From JAJECS01 sp965243625 (GTDB taxonomy: Bacteria; Chloroflexota; UBA11872): 64,000 bases of DNA. Made by a program: the position numbers and the translations under genes. The stretch is from assembly GCA_965243625.1 (NCBI GenBank), contig CBDEVI010000002.1:2480001-2544000 (forward strand), in the 5' to 3' direction. The notes below the pieces were generated by a model. That model was not told where the DNA came from, did no database searches, and was given only the letters and a program-made list of their open reading frames with translations. Positions within the stretch are counted from its first letter, which is position 1; each line of letters starts with the position of its first letter. Positions 25,692-36,313 of this stretch are shown piece by piece.

Positions 25692-26669
25692 CTATTCCGA
25701 CAGCCGGTCGTAGACCTCCGGATTCACCGTCCGCTCGCACCGACCGGTGGCCATGAACTCCCGCAGGTTGCGCACCGCCCGGTCGCCCATGCGGAACATC
25801 GACTCGTGGCTGTGCGAGCCGAAGTGCGGCGTCAGAATCGTGCGCGGCGTGTGGAAGAACGGGTGGTCCTCCGGCGGCGGCTCAACGGCGAACACGTCCG
25901 ACCCAAGGCCGCCCAGGCGCCCGTCGTGCAGCGCCTCGACCACCGCCGCCTCGTCCACCAGCCGCCCGCGGGAGCTGTTGATCAGAAAGGCGCCGGGCTT
26001 CATCAGGGCCAGCTCCTCGCGTCCGATGATCTCCATGGTCTCGTCGGTCACCGGCGTGTGCAGCGTCACGAAGTCGGACTGGCGCAGCAGCTCGGGCAGC
26101 GACACGAACGCCCCGTCGATCCCCGCCGCTTCGAGCCGCGCCGGATCGGGATTGGCCGTATGGACCAGCACGCGCATGCCGAATCCGTGCTGGCAGATCG
26201 TCGCCACGCGGCGTCCGATGTCACCGAACCCGACGATGCCCACCGTCTTGTCCGCCAGGTCGTTGCCCAGCAGCACGATGCGCTTGGCGAAGCCCTCGGT
26301 ACGCACAGAGGCGTCCGCGTCGAAGATGCGGCGGGCCAGGGTCCACATCATGCCCACGGAGTATTCGGCCACCGTCAGCGACATTTCGCCGGGGCCGTTG
26401 AGCACCGCCACCCCGACATCGGTGGCGGCGGCCAGGTCGATGCTGTCCACCCCGGTGCCCACGCGCGAGATGCAGCGCAGCGTGCCGGCGTTGGCCTCCA
26501 GCAGCTCGCGCGTCCACGACTCGGTGCCGGCGATCACGGCCACGGCGCCGACGGCCGCCGCCGCCAACTCGCCGCCGTCCGCGAACGGCGCCTGGCGCAC
26601 CTCGTAGTCGCGTTCGAGCTCGGCCTGCGGGCCCGGGGGCATGGGGAACGTTTGCAGAACTAGTGTCAT
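25692..26669 (-). CDS. D-isomer-specific 2-hydroxyacid dehydrogenase
   Basis: 325 residues. The nucleotide motif VGIVGFGDIGRRVA sits between the two halves of the catalytic domain. The catalytic triad is visible as Arg in INSSRGRLVDE, Glu in FAVEPPPEDHPF and His in TPHFGSHSHE. ISRVGTGVDSIDL is the substrate-binding loop also seen in SerA and glyoxylate reductases. It reduces a 2-keto acid with NAD(P)H; no regulatory ACT domain is present, so it is not a full-length SerA. It lies 21 bases downstream of mreB on the same strand. Confidence 0.87.
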   Translation of the reverse strand: MTLVLQTFPMPPGPQAELERDYEVRQAPFADGGELAAAAVGAVAVIAGTESWTRELLEANAGTLRCISRVGTGVDSIDLAAATDVGVAVLNGPGEMSLTVAEYSVGMMWTLARRIFDADASVRTEGFAKRIVLLGNDLADKTVGIVGFGDIGRRVATICQHGFGMRVLVHTANPDPARLEAAGIDGAFVSLPELLRQSDFVTLHTPVTDETMEIIGREELALMKPGAFLINSSRGRLVDEAAVVEALHDGRLGGLGSDVFAVEPPPEDHPFFHTPRTILTPHFGSHSHESMFRMGDRAVRNLREFMATGRCERTVNPEVYDRLSE

Positions 26670-26690
26670 CTCAGCCTCGCTGGGCCGGTG

Positions 26691-27716
26691 CTACGGGTGC
26701 GAGATTACGATCTTTTGCAGCACGTCGAAGTGCTCCAGGGCGATTCCGGTGCCGCGGACGGTGCACAGCAGGGGCGTCTCCGCCACGTGCACGGCCACGC
26801 CGGTCTCGCGCGCCACCAGCTTGTCCAGGTTGCGCAGCAGCGCCGTGCCGCCGGTCATCACCAGCCCCTTGTCGATGATGTCGGCCGCCAGCTCGGGCGG
26901 GGTCGCCTCGAGCACGCTGCGAACGCCGCGGATGATCTGGTCGACGGGCTCCGCGATGGCCTCCGTGATTTCGTCCGAGGTGATCGTCACCGTGCGCGGC
27001 AGGCCCTGCATCTGGTCGCGCCCGCGCACCTCCATGGTCTCCGCGGGTTCCAGCACGATGGCGCTGCCGATGCGCATCTTGATCGCTTCCGCCGTGCGGT
27101 CGCCGGTCATCAGGTTGTATTTGCGCTTGATGTAGGTGCGAATGGCCTCATCCAGGCGATTGCCGCCGACGCGCAGCGACCCCGAGCAGTCGGCCACGAT
27201 GTCGTTGAGCGAAATCACCGCGATCTCCGTCGTTCCCCCGCCAAGGTTCACCACCATGCTTCCCGAGGCATGGGAGATGGGCACGTTGGCACCGATCGCC
27301 GCCGCCAGCGGCTCCGGGATCAGGTGCACGCGCTTGGCCCCCGCCGCGATGCCCGCGTCCATCACCGCGCGTTGCTCCACCGTGGTCACGCCCGTGGGCA
27401 CCGCCACCATGACCTCGGGCCGAAAGAGGCGATGGCGGCCGGCGGCGCGCTCGATGAAATAGCGCAGCATGGCCGCGGTGACCAGGTAGTCGGCGATCAC
27501 GCCGTCCTGCAGCGGGCGCATCACGCGCAGGCTCCCGGGCGTGCGCCCCACCATCTCGCGAGCCGCGTGCCCGATGGCTTCGATGCGGCGGTCTTGCACC
27601 GACACGGCGACCACCGACGGCTCGTCGATGATCACGCCCTCGCCGACGAGGTAGACCAGCACGTTGGCGGTGCCGAGGTCGACCCCAAGCCGCTGCGAGC
27701 TCAGGGAGCGGAACAT
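26691..27716 (-). CDS. mreB: Rod shape-determining protein MreB
   Basis: 341 residues of the actin fold. LGVDLGTANVLVYLVGEG is the phosphate 1 motif, MVVNLGGGTTEIAVISL phosphate 2, and GLVMTGGTALLRNLDKL the adenosine motif. MreB forms membrane-associated filaments that guide elongation of the cell wall. It directly follows murA with the stop and start adjacent (TAAATG), coupling a wall-precursor enzyme with the wall-elongation scaffold. No mreC or mreD follows in the window. Its presence suggests a rod-shaped, peptidoglycan-making cell. Confidence 0.94.
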   Translation of the reverse strand: MFRSLSSQRLGVDLGTANVLVYLVGEGVIIDEPSVVAVSVQDRRIEAIGHAAREMVGRTPGSLRVMRPLQDGVIADYLVTAAMLRYFIERAAGRHRLFRPEVMVAVPTGVTTVEQRAVMDAGIAAGAKRVHLIPEPLAAAIGANVPISHASGSMVVNLGGGTTEIAVISLNDIVADCSGSLRVGGNRLDEAIRTYIKRKYNLMTGDRTAEAIKMRIGSAIVLEPAETMEVRGRDQMQGLPRTVTITSDEITEAIAEPVDQIIRGVRSVLEATPPELAADIIDKGLVMTGGTALLRNLDKLVARETGVAVHVAETPLLCTVRGTGIALEHFDVLQKIVISHP

Positions 27717-29048
27717 TTAGCCAACCGTCGCCGTGGCCGCCGGACGCGGGCGGCGTTCAACCGTGATGTCGGCGCCAAGCTCTTGCAGGTCGCCCGGGAG
27801 GTCCTGGTAGCCGCGCTGGATGATCTCCGCGTCGTCGAGCACCGTCGTCCCGTCCGCCACCAGCCCCGCCAGTAGCAGCGCCGCGCCGGCGCGGATGTCG
27901 GTCCACAGCCGCACCTCGCAGGCCGTGAGCGGCGACGGGCCCCGGATGCGGGCTGTTGGGCCCTCAACCGTCACGTCGGCGCCCATGCGCTGGAGCTGCC
28001 CCACATAGCCCAGGTTGCCGTCGTAGACGCGCTCGATGATGGAGCTCTCGCCGTGGGCCTGGGTCATCAGCGTCCCCATGGCCGCCTGCACGTCGGTGGG
28101 GAAGCCCGGAAACGGAATGCACTGGATGGCCGTGGCGCTGAGCATGGGGCTGCCCGTGACTCGCACCGAGCGGTTGGTTTCGTGCAGCGTCACCCCCATG
28201 GCGGCCAGCTTGACCAGCACCGGCTGCAGGTGATCGGGCCGCACGTTGAGCAACTCCACGTCGCCGGCGCTGATGGCCGCCGCCACCGCCATCGTGCTGC
28301 CCACGATCCGGTCCGGGATCGCGCGCGCCACCGTGCCGAAGAGCCGCGACTGACCCTGCACGCCGATCGTGCTCGTGCCCTCGCCGTGGATCTCGGCGCC
28401 CATGCTGCGCAGAAAGTGCACCAGCGCGATCACTTCCGGCTCGCGCGACGCGTGCACGATGGTCGTGTAGCCGCTGGCCAGCGTGGCCGCCATCAGCAGG
28501 TTTTGCGTGCCGGTGTGGCTCGGGTAGTCCAGGTAGACCTGGCCGCCGACCAGCGGGTCGGCCACCGCCTGGTAGACGCCCCCGCCCAGGGCGATGGAAG
28601 CCCCCAGGACCTCGAAGCCTTCGATGTCCACGTTCACCGGGCGCGTGCCGAGCTGGCAACCGCCCGGCGCGTGGCAGTCCACGCGCCCGAAGCGCGAGAG
28701 CAGCGGTCCGGTCACCTGGAACGACGCCCGCATGGCGCGCACCAGACGCGGATCGGGACGGGTCGAGTGCACGCCGGCCGCGGTGATGGCGACCGATCGG
28801 CGCTCGGTGTCGATCTCCACCTGCGCTCCGAGCCCCCGCAGCAGCTCGGCCATCACCATGATGTCGGTGATGAGCGGGATGTCCTCGATGACGCAGGTTT
28901 CTTCCGTCAGCAGGCACGCGGCCATCATGGGCAGCACCGCGTTCTTGGCGCCGGGCACGCGATAGGCGCCCCGCAGCGACCGGCCGCCGGTGATCGCGAC
29001 CCGCGTGGCGGGCGTGGTCGTGGCGGCGTCGGCCAGGGCTTCGGCCAC
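27717..29048 (-). CDS. murA: UDP-N-acetylglucosamine 1-carboxyvinyltransferase MurA
   Basis: 443 residues starting at a GTG. Lys35 in PGAKNAVLP and the catalytic Cys131 in APGGCQLGTRPV are both present. The Cys means the enzyme should be of the fosfomycin-sensitive type; MurA variants with Asp here are resistant. It makes the first committed peptidoglycan precursor from UDP-GlcNAc and PEP. It lies directly between atpC and mreB, an order found in several Gram-positive-like phyla. The N-terminal 15 residues (Ala/Thr-rich) are extra. Confidence 0.95.
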   Translation of the reverse strand: MAEALADAATTTPATRVAITGGRSLRGAYRVPGAKNAVLPMMAACLLTEETCVIEDIPLITDIMVMAELLRGLGAQVEIDTERRSVAITAAGVHSTRPDPRLVRAMRASFQVTGPLLSRFGRVDCHAPGGCQLGTRPVNVDIEGFEVLGASIALGGGVYQAVADPLVGGQVYLDYPSHTGTQNLLMAATLASGYTTIVHASREPEVIALVHFLRSMGAEIHGEGTSTIGVQGQSRLFGTVARAIPDRIVGSTMAVAAAISAGDVELLNVRPDHLQPVLVKLAAMGVTLHETNRSVRVTGSPMLSATAIQCIPFPGFPTDVQAAMGTLMTQAHGESSIIERVYDGNLGYVGQLQRMGADVTVEGPTARIRGPSPLTACEVRLWTDIRAGAALLLAGLVADGTTVLDDAEIIQRGYQDLPGDLQELGADITVERRPRPAATATVG

Positions 29049-29058
29049 GGGGCCGGCC

Positions 29059-29481
29059 TTAGCCGCGCCCTGCCCGTTGCGCGGTGCGGATGCGCGCCAG
29101 CGCCCGCAGCAGGGCCAGCCGTGCGCGGATCACCGTTGCGTCGTCGCCGCCCACGCGCGCCTCCTCCAGCTCGCGCAGCGCCTCGGCGCGGGCGCGCTCG
29201 GCCCGCTCCACGTCAATCTCGTCGGACCGCTCCGAGCCGTCCGCCAGCACCGTCACCGTGTCCTCCATGACCTGGAGGAATCCACCGAGGATGGTGAGAA
29301 AGCGTTCATCGCCGCCGCTGCGATAGCGCAGCGTGCCGGCCTGCAGTTGGGTCACCAGCGGGGCGTGGCGCGGCATCAGCCCGAGCTCGCCGTCGATTCC
29401 GGGCGCAACGACCATTTCGATGTCGTCCTCGCGCAGAACTTCCCGCTCCGGCGAGACGACGGTGAGGGTCAACCCAGCCAT
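29059..29481 (-). CDS. atpC: F1Fo ATP synthase epsilon subunit
   Basis: 140 residues. The N-terminal beta-sandwich (LTLTVVSPEREVLREDDIEMVVAPG, GELGLMPRHAPLVTQLQAG) is followed by a C-terminal helical hairpin (VERAERARAEALRELEEARVGG, VIRARLALLRALARI). It couples the catalytic head to the rotor and can inhibit ATP hydrolysis. It is separated from atpD by an unusual 286-base gap filled with repeats, whereas the rest of the operon is compact. Confidence 0.93.
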   Translation of the reverse strand: MAGLTLTVVSPEREVLREDDIEMVVAPGIDGELGLMPRHAPLVTQLQAGTLRYRSGGDERFLTILGGFLQVMEDTVTVLADGSERSDEIDVERAERARAEALRELEEARVGGDDATVIRARLALLRALARIRTAQRAGRG

Positions 29482-29582
29482 CTACGCCTCCTCGTCGAGA
29501 ATATCAGAGCGCCTTGCGCGGACAGGTTGGTCCTGCACCACATCTAACGGCGCCGGGTGGCTTCCCGTTCCTCGGCCTCCGT

Positions 29583-29740
29583 CAGGTCCCCTCCCCGTTG
29601 ATGGGAGCATTGCGTAACCCTTCGTCATTCCGGCGGAAGCCGGAATCCAGATCCGCTGAACCTGTCCGCTCGGGCGTAGGGGCGACGCATGCGTCGCCCA
29701 TTCCTCTTTTCGCAAGGGTCGCTTGATGGGACAGGGTGAG
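29583..29740. repeat. Composite intergenic repeat element, copy 2, inside the atp operon
   Basis: It has the same order of blocks as at 8171-8345: CTCCCCGTTGATGGGAG, TTGCGTAACCCTTCGTCAT, the palindrome TTCCGGCGGAAGCCGGAA, a variable hairpin (GGGCGACGCATGCGTCGCCC, perfect), and an end CGCAAGGGTCGC. It lies between atpC and atpD, so the operon transcript must read through it. Confidence 0.7.
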
Positions 29741-29767
29741 CGTGCATCCCGTTGACCGACGCCGCGC

Positions 29768-31171
29768 CTAGCCTTCGGCCGCGAGCTGCTCGGCCTTCGC
29801 CACGGCCTCGTCGATCGTGCCCACCATGTAGAACGCCTGCTCCGGCAATTCGTCATGCTCGCCCGCGAGAATCTCCTCGAACCCGCGGATCGTCTCCTCC
29901 ACCGGAACGATCACGCCCGGCTGGCCCGTGAAGGCCTCCGCCACGTTCATCGGCTGCGAGAAGAACCGCTCGATCTTGCGCGCGCGCACCACCGTCAGGC
30001 GGTCCTCTTCCGAGAGCTCCTCGATACCCAGGATCGCAATGATGTCCTGCAAGTCCTTGAACCGCTGCAGCACCTGCTGGGCGCCGCGCGCCACGTCGTA
30101 GTGGCGCTCGCCCACGATGCGCGGGTCGAGAATCTTCGACGTGCTCGTCAGCGGGTCCACCGCCGGATAGATGCCACGCTCCACGATCGAGCGCTCCAGC
30201 CGGATCGTGGCGTCCAGGTGGGCGAACGTCGTCACCGGCGCCGGGTCGGTGTAGTCGTCCGCGGGCACGTAGATCGCCTCGAGCGAGGTGATCGAGCCCG
30301 AGGTGGTCGAGGTGATGCGTTCCTGCAGCTCGCCCATCTCGGTGCCCAGCGACGGCTGATAGCCCACCGCCGACGGCATCCGCCCGAGCAGCGCCGATAC
30401 CTCGGAGCCGGCCTGGGTGAAGCGGAAGATGTTGTCGATGAAGAGCAGCAGGTCGCGCCCTTCCTCGTCGCGGAAGAATTCGGCCAGCGCCAGGCCGGCC
30501 AGCCCAACCCGCAGGCGCGCGCCGGGCGACTCGTTCATCTGCCCGAACACCATGCAGGCGTTGCCGATAACGCCGGCCTCGGTCATCTCGCGGATGAGCT
30601 GGGTGCCCTCGCGCGTGCGCTCGCCGACGCCGCAGAAGACGGAGTAGCCCCCGTACTGCACGGCGATGTTGTTGATCATCTCCATGATGATCACCGTCTT
30701 GCCCACGCCCGCCCCGCCGAACACGCCGGTCTTGCCGCCGCGCGTGAAGGGCGCGATGAGGTCGATGACCTTCAGTCCGGTGGCGAACACCTCCGCCTGC
30801 GTCGTCTGCTCGGTCAGCGGCGGCGGCGCCCGGTGAATGGGATACCGCGTCTCGGTGACCACGTCACCCTTGCCGTCGATGGGCTCGCCGGTCACGTCGA
30901 AGACCCGCCCCAGCGTGGGCGCGCCGACCGGCACCGAGATCGGGCCACCCAGGTCGGCCACCGGCAGCCCGCGGCTCAGGCCTTCGGTCGGGCGCATGGA
31001 GACGCACCGCACCCGACCGTCGCCGACGTGCTGCTCGACTTCCAGCACCACGCGGTCGTCGCGATCCGGAGCCTCGACCTCCAGCGCGTTGTAGAGCGCC
31101 GGCAGCTCGCCGGCCGGGAACTCGACGTCAATGACGGCCCCGATGATTTGTGCGATGCGTCCGCTCGCCAT
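29768..31171 (-). CDS. atpD: F1Fo ATP synthase beta subunit
   Basis: 467 residues from MASGRIAQIIGAV, chosen because AGGGAAGGATT precedes it; a GTG 18 bases earlier overlaps the atpG stop. Walker A is GGAGVGKT, with LLLFIDNIFRFTQAG as Walker B and the signature PAVDPLTSTSK. The C-terminal lever reads ELSEED. It carries the catalytic nucleotide sites of F1 and shows all hallmark residues, with normal length. Confidence 0.96.
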   Translation of the reverse strand: MASGRIAQIIGAVIDVEFPAGELPALYNALEVEAPDRDDRVVLEVEQHVGDGRVRCVSMRPTEGLSRGLPVADLGGPISVPVGAPTLGRVFDVTGEPIDGKGDVVTETRYPIHRAPPPLTEQTTQAEVFATGLKVIDLIAPFTRGGKTGVFGGAGVGKTVIIMEMINNIAVQYGGYSVFCGVGERTREGTQLIREMTEAGVIGNACMVFGQMNESPGARLRVGLAGLALAEFFRDEEGRDLLLFIDNIFRFTQAGSEVSALLGRMPSAVGYQPSLGTEMGELQERITSTTSGSITSLEAIYVPADDYTDPAPVTTFAHLDATIRLERSIVERGIYPAVDPLTSTSKILDPRIVGERHYDVARGAQQVLQRFKDLQDIIAILGIEELSEEDRLTVVRARKIERFFSQPMNVAEAFTGQPGVIVPVEETIRGFEEILAGEHDELPEQAFYMVGTIDEAVAKAEQLAAEG

Positions 31172-31185
31172 TCCCAATCCTTCCC

Positions 31186-32052
31186 TCACGCGCGCTGCGC
31201 CAGCGCGTTGGCGCCGGAGGCGATGTCGATGATCTCGCTGGTGATCTTGGCTTGTCGCAGTTTGTTGTAGGTGAGCCCCAGGGCGTCGATGAGCTCGCTG
31301 GCGTTTTCCGTCGCCGCGCGCATCGCCACCATGCGCGCGCTGTGCTCGCTGGCCGTGAGCTCGAGCAGCGTTTCGTAGAGCACCGTCTCGATGAATCGCG
31401 GCACCAGCGCCTCGAGCACCGTGGCCGGGTCCGGCTCGAAGATCACGTCGGCGTCGCGAGGGTCGGTGTCCTCCGGCAGCACGACCGGCAGCAGGCGCAG
31501 CGACGTCGGCCGCTGGGTCAGCGTGTTCACGAACTCCGGGTACACGATCTGGACTTCATCGAAGTCGCCCGCCAGGTAGCCGTCCATCACGAGCCGCGCG
31601 ATGGGCGTGATGTCCGCCGCCGTCGGCCGGTCCGAGATGTCGGTGAATGCCGCCAGCATGGGCACCAGCCGCGCCATCGACGTGCGCCCGCGCCGGCCGA
31701 TCACGATCAGCGACACTTCCGCGCTGGCCCGCGACTCCTCGATATCTTCCATCGCCTGTCGCACGACGTTGGTGTTGAGCGCGCCGCACAGGCCGCGGTT
31801 CGTCGTCATCACCACGTAGGCCGAGTGCTCCACGGGTCGCGTCCGCAGCATCGGCGGCAGCAAGTCGTCGCCGGTGGCCGCCACGAGTTGCTGCATCAAC
31901 CCGAGCACTTCTTGGGCATAGGGCCGCGCGGCGTCCGCCGCGTCTTGCGCGCGGCGCATGCGCGACGCCGCCACGAGCTGCATGGCCCGGGTGATTTGCC
32001 GGGTGTTTTCGACGCTGCGAATGCGGCGCCGCAGCTCGAGCGGGTTGGCCAT
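31186..32052 (-). CDS. atpG: F1Fo ATP synthase gamma subunit
   Basis: 288 residues. Both ends form the coiled-coil axle: MANPLELRRRIRSVENTRQI with TRAMQLVAASRMRRAQ at the N-terminus, and the conserved MRAATENASELIDALGL with LRQAKITSEIIDIASGANAL at the C-terminus. It is the rotating shaft between the c-ring and the alpha-beta head. It lies between atpA (3-base gap) and atpD in the standard order. Confidence 0.95.
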   Translation of the reverse strand: MANPLELRRRIRSVENTRQITRAMQLVAASRMRRAQDAADAARPYAQEVLGLMQQLVAATGDDLLPPMLRTRPVEHSAYVVMTTNRGLCGALNTNVVRQAMEDIEESRASAEVSLIVIGRRGRTSMARLVPMLAAFTDISDRPTAADITPIARLVMDGYLAGDFDEVQIVYPEFVNTLTQRPTSLRLLPVVLPEDTDPRDADVIFEPDPATVLEALVPRFIETVLYETLLELTASEHSARMVAMRAATENASELIDALGLTYNKLRQAKITSEIIDIASGANALAQRA

Positions 32053-32055
32053 CGG

Positions 32056-33588
<1,533 letters not shown>

Positions 33589-33603
33589 TCGCGTCCCTCG
33601 CGC

Positions 33604-34146
33604 CTAGCGCAACGCTCGGCCCAGCGATTGCAGCCGGGCGCGCACGCTCAAATCCAAAACATTGTCGCCGCGTCGCACCACGAAGCCGCCCAACAGGGCG
33701 GGATCGGTCGTGGTGGTGAGGTGCAGCCGGCGGCCCGGCTGGGCCAGCCGCTGGCGCAACTCTTCCGTCTCGATTTCCTGCAACGGCGCCGCCGTGGTCA
33801 CGTGCACGCGGTCCATGCGGCGCTCGCGGTCGGCGACGCGCAGGAATCCGCGCTCGATCTCCGGCAGCGCGTCCACGTCCCGGCTCGTCACCAGCACGTG
33901 CAGCAGTCCGAGGCCGTTCACGCTCACGGAAGACCGGGCCACGCGATCGACCAGGTCCAGTCGGTCGGCCAGCGGCGTCCCCGGGTTCTCGAGAAACGCC
34001 CGCACGGACTCGTCATCCGCAATGGCCCGCAACGTGCGCAGGTCGCTCTCCCAGTCGTCCCAGGAGTCCTCGCGCTGCGCCGCGGCGACCACCACCTGCA
34101 CGTAGGTGCGGGCGCGGCGTCGGCGCGCGGCTGCGCCCTGTCTCAC
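33604..34146 (-). CDS. atpH: F1Fo ATP synthase delta subunit
   Basis: 180 residues starting at a GTG that overlaps the atpF stop (GTGA). A six-helix N-terminal domain (ARTYVQVVVAAAQRE to FLENPGTPLADRLDLV) is followed by the C-terminal strand region GRRLHLTTTTDPALLGGFVVRRGDNVLDLSVRARL, the conserved OSCP/delta ending. It links the alpha subunits to the peripheral stalk. The first residues are Arg-rich. Confidence 0.92.
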   Translation of the reverse strand: MRQGAAARRRRARTYVQVVVAAAQREDSWDDWESDLRTLRAIADDESVRAFLENPGTPLADRLDLVDRVARSSVSVNGLGLLHVLVTSRDVDALPEIERGFLRVADRERRMDRVHVTTAAPLQEIETEELRQRLAQPGRRLHLTTTTDPALLGGFVVRRGDNVLDLSVRARLQSLGRALR

Positions 34147-34652
34147 CGGGCGCTCCCGTCCACGTCCGCCAGGGCTTCCTGCACCAGGCGGCGGTGCTCG
34201 GGGTCGTCGATGGAGCGATCCAGCACGCTGGCCGTGGCGCTCAGCACCAACTCCGCCGTCTCGGCGCGAAGCTCCTCGCGGACCTGCGCCCGCGATCGGT
34301 CAATCTCCGCCCTGGCGTCACTGCGCAGCCGTTCCGCTTCTTCGCGCGCGCGCTCGACCTCGCGGGTCCGGAGCGCCTCGGCGCTGCGGGCGGCCTCGTC
34401 GCGGATGCGCTGGGCCTCGGCCTGCGCGTCGGCGAGCTCGGCCTGAAACTCCGCGCGCTCGCGCTCGACCTGCCCCCGCAGGGACTCCGCCTCCTGCAGG
34501 CTCTCGCTGATCCGCTCGCGGCGCCGGCGCAGCATCTGCGTGATCGGTCCGAACAGCAGACGCCGCATCAGATACAAGAAAATCACGAAGCTCACCAGCT
34601 GGAAGAGAATGTTCCAGCCGCTGATCCCCAGTGAGTTGATTAACCCGTCCAT
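34143..34652 (-). CDS. atpF: F1Fo ATP synthase b subunit
   Basis: 169 residues. One N-terminal membrane helix (ILFQLVSFVIFLYLMRRLLF, residues 15-34) is followed by a long, charged, Ala/Arg/Glu-rich coiled coil and a short C-terminal region. As a homodimer it forms the peripheral stalk that holds F1 against the a subunit. Only one b-type gene is present, so a b/b' pair as in phototrophs is not seen. It overlaps atpH. Confidence 0.93.
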   Translation of the reverse strand: MDGLINSLGISGWNILFQLVSFVIFLYLMRRLLFGPITQMLRRRRERISESLQEAESLRGQVERERAEFQAELADAQAEAQRIRDEAARSAEALRTREVERAREEAERLRSDARAEIDRSRAQVREELRAETAELVLSATASVLDRSIDDPEHRRLVQEALADVDGSAR

Positions 34653-34690
34653 CAGCGTCGCCTCCGCCTACGCTTGCAGCGGTCGCCGTC

Positions 34691-34921
34691 CTAGCCGAAC
34701 GCCAAAAGGATGCCGATGATGAACGCGTAGATGCCGATGGCCTCGGCCAAGCCGAGACCCACGATCATCGTATTGCGGATGTCGCCGGCGGCCTCTGGAT
34801 TACGACCGATGGCGTTCATGGCCGCCTGCACCCCAAGACCGATTCCCAGGCCCGGCCCAATGGCGCCGATGCCAATTGCCAACCCGGCGCCCAACGGTGC
34901 CAGGTTTGCAGCTTGTTCCAT
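34691..34921 (-). CDS. atpE: F1Fo ATP synthase c subunit
   Basis: 76 residues forming two membrane helices. The first holds the glycine-rich packing motif (GAGLAIGIGAIGPGLGIGLG), with RNPEA in the polar loop. The ion-binding Glu60 lies in GLAEAIGIYAF. The sodium-type Gln/Thr partners are not apparent, so proton coupling is expected (inference). It forms the rotor ring in the membrane. Confidence 0.95.
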   Translation of the reverse strand: MEQAANLAPLGAGLAIGIGAIGPGLGIGLGVQAAMNAIGRNPEAAGDIRNTMIVGLGLAEAIGIYAFIIGILLAFG

Positions 34922-34945
34922 GCGTCCAACCCCTCCTCGCGGCGT

Positions 34946-35788
34946 CTAGTGCGCCTCGTGACCCGACTCAGCCACGGCTTGTCCCGTGAACACCATGCTG
35001 AGCATGAAAAAGATTACGGCCTGAACCAGCCCGAACAGTAACTCAAGTACCAGGAACACGACCCCGATCAGCGGGATATGCCCCAGCGCGAATCCCGCCA
35101 GGATCGGCCCATTCAGCACCACCTCTCCGGCAAACAGGTTGCCGAAGAGTCGGAACGACAGCGAAATGACCACGAACAGCTCGATCAGGATGAACACCGG
35201 CGCCAGCAGCGCGACCTGGGACATCTCCTTGATGTGGCCCACTGGATTGTGCGCCCGGATGCCCGAGCCGTGGATGACGAGAAACGCCAGGATCGCCAGC
35301 GCCAGCGTCATGTTGATGTCGGCGGTCGCCGGTCGGAAGATCGGCGCCGCGATTTGGTGCGCCGGGTCGTGCGGGTCCGGGACGCGCAGCCAGATAGTGC
35401 CGATGCCCGGGATCAGGCTGAACCAGTTGGCGACCAGGATGAAGATGAAGAACGTGGCCCCGATCGGCAGCAGGCGCTGGGCGTAGGTCTTGCCCACCGT
35501 CGACTGCACCAGCTCGTCGAGGAACTCGACCACCGCCTCGGCCGCGTTTTGCAGGCCCTCGGGCACCAGCGCCCCCTCCGGATCCTGGCGGATCCGCCGC
35601 GACGCCAGCCAGGCCACCGCCAGCAGCAGGGCCATGGTGATGAACATCATCAGCATGGAGTTGGTGAAGGTGAAGGGCCCAAAGTGGCCCAGGGGCTCGG
35701 CCGCTGCGCTGATGTGGGGGGAAACGTCCTCGCCGTTTCCGGCAAACCTGCCGGCCTCGACCGGAGGTGGATGATTAACGGCGGCCAT
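34946..35788 (-). CDS. atpB: F1Fo ATP synthase a subunit
   Basis: 280 residues with several membrane helices. The conserved proton-channel helix is SFRLFGNLFAGEVV, containing the essential Arg and downstream Asn. The N-terminal 40 residues are hydrophilic (HPPPVEAGRFAGNGED), then FGPFTFTNSMLMMFITM begins the first helix. It forms the stator half-channels next to the c-ring. Normal operon position between atpI/Z and atpE. Confidence 0.94.
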   Translation of the reverse strand: MAAVNHPPPVEAGRFAGNGEDVSPHISAAAEPLGHFGPFTFTNSMLMMFITMALLLAVAWLASRRIRQDPEGALVPEGLQNAAEAVVEFLDELVQSTVGKTYAQRLLPIGATFFIFILVANWFSLIPGIGTIWLRVPDPHDPAHQIAAPIFRPATADINMTLALAILAFLVIHGSGIRAHNPVGHIKEMSQVALLAPVFILIELFVVISLSFRLFGNLFAGEVVLNGPILAGFALGHIPLIGVVFLVLELLFGLVQAVIFFMLSMVFTGQAVAESGHEAH

Positions 35789-35791
35789 GCG

Positions 35792-36001
35792 CTAGCGATC
35801 CCCGCGCGACAACGCGGTCATGATCCGGTAGAAGACGTAGGCCGAGCCGACGAGACCGAGCATCAATCCCACAAGCAAAAAGAGCGGGCTGAGGTCCAAC
35901 CGCTCATCGAGCCACCGACCCCCGAGGATGCCGACAATGAACATCGCCCCGACCAGCGAGCCGAACTGGAGTGCCAGCGCCGCCGCGCGCAGCAGGCCCA
36001 T
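35792..36001 (-). CDS. AtpZ/AtpI-like membrane protein of the ATP synthase operon
   Basis: 69 residues with two membrane helices (ALQFGSLVGAMFIVGILGG and LFLLVGLMLGLVGSAYVFY) joined by RWLDERLDLSP. This matches the small AtpZ/AtpI-type proteins encoded first in many atp operons and implicated in c-ring assembly or Mg/Ca handling. It lies 3 bases before atpB, and its upstream gap should hold the operon promoter. Confidence 0.82.
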   Translation of the reverse strand: MGLLRAAALALQFGSLVGAMFIVGILGGRWLDERLDLSPLFLLVGLMLGLVGSAYVFYRIMTALSRGDR

Positions 36002-36177
36002 CGCGACTCAGTCCGATCCGAGGACTTTGTGAAAACATTCACACCCTCGCGAGCCGGGCAAGTCTAGCAGAGGCGTCCTGGCCCAACAACGCGCGCCGCG
36101 CCCTCTTGCCCTCGCCGCCACGCCTGCCTAAAGTGCACCCAGCGACCTATCCCCAATCCATCCAAGGACCCCTGCCA

Positions 36178-36291
36178 ATGATCGAGCGGCCGACCTCCTG
36201 GCGAGTGTCACGCACCGGGCTCGTGGTGCTGCTCACCCTGGCCACGCTAAGCCTCGTGCTGGGCACCTGGCTCTACTCGATCGTCGGATAG
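36178..36291 (+). CDS. Candidate 37-residue single-span membrane peptide
   Basis: MIERPTSWRVSRTGLVVLLT is followed by a hydrophobic helix ending LGTWLYSIVG. An AAGGA is 9-10 bases before the ATG, and a rho-independent terminator follows 22 bases after the stop, so the unit looks transcribed. It is divergent from the ATP synthase operon. The short cytoplasmic end is basic, giving an N-in orientation. No family is recognised, and it could be a chance frame. Confidence 0.42.
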   Translation: MIERPTSWRVSRTGLVVLLTLATLSLVLGTWLYSIVG

Positions 36292-36313
36292 AGCTACGAG
36301 CCGGTCGTGTAGG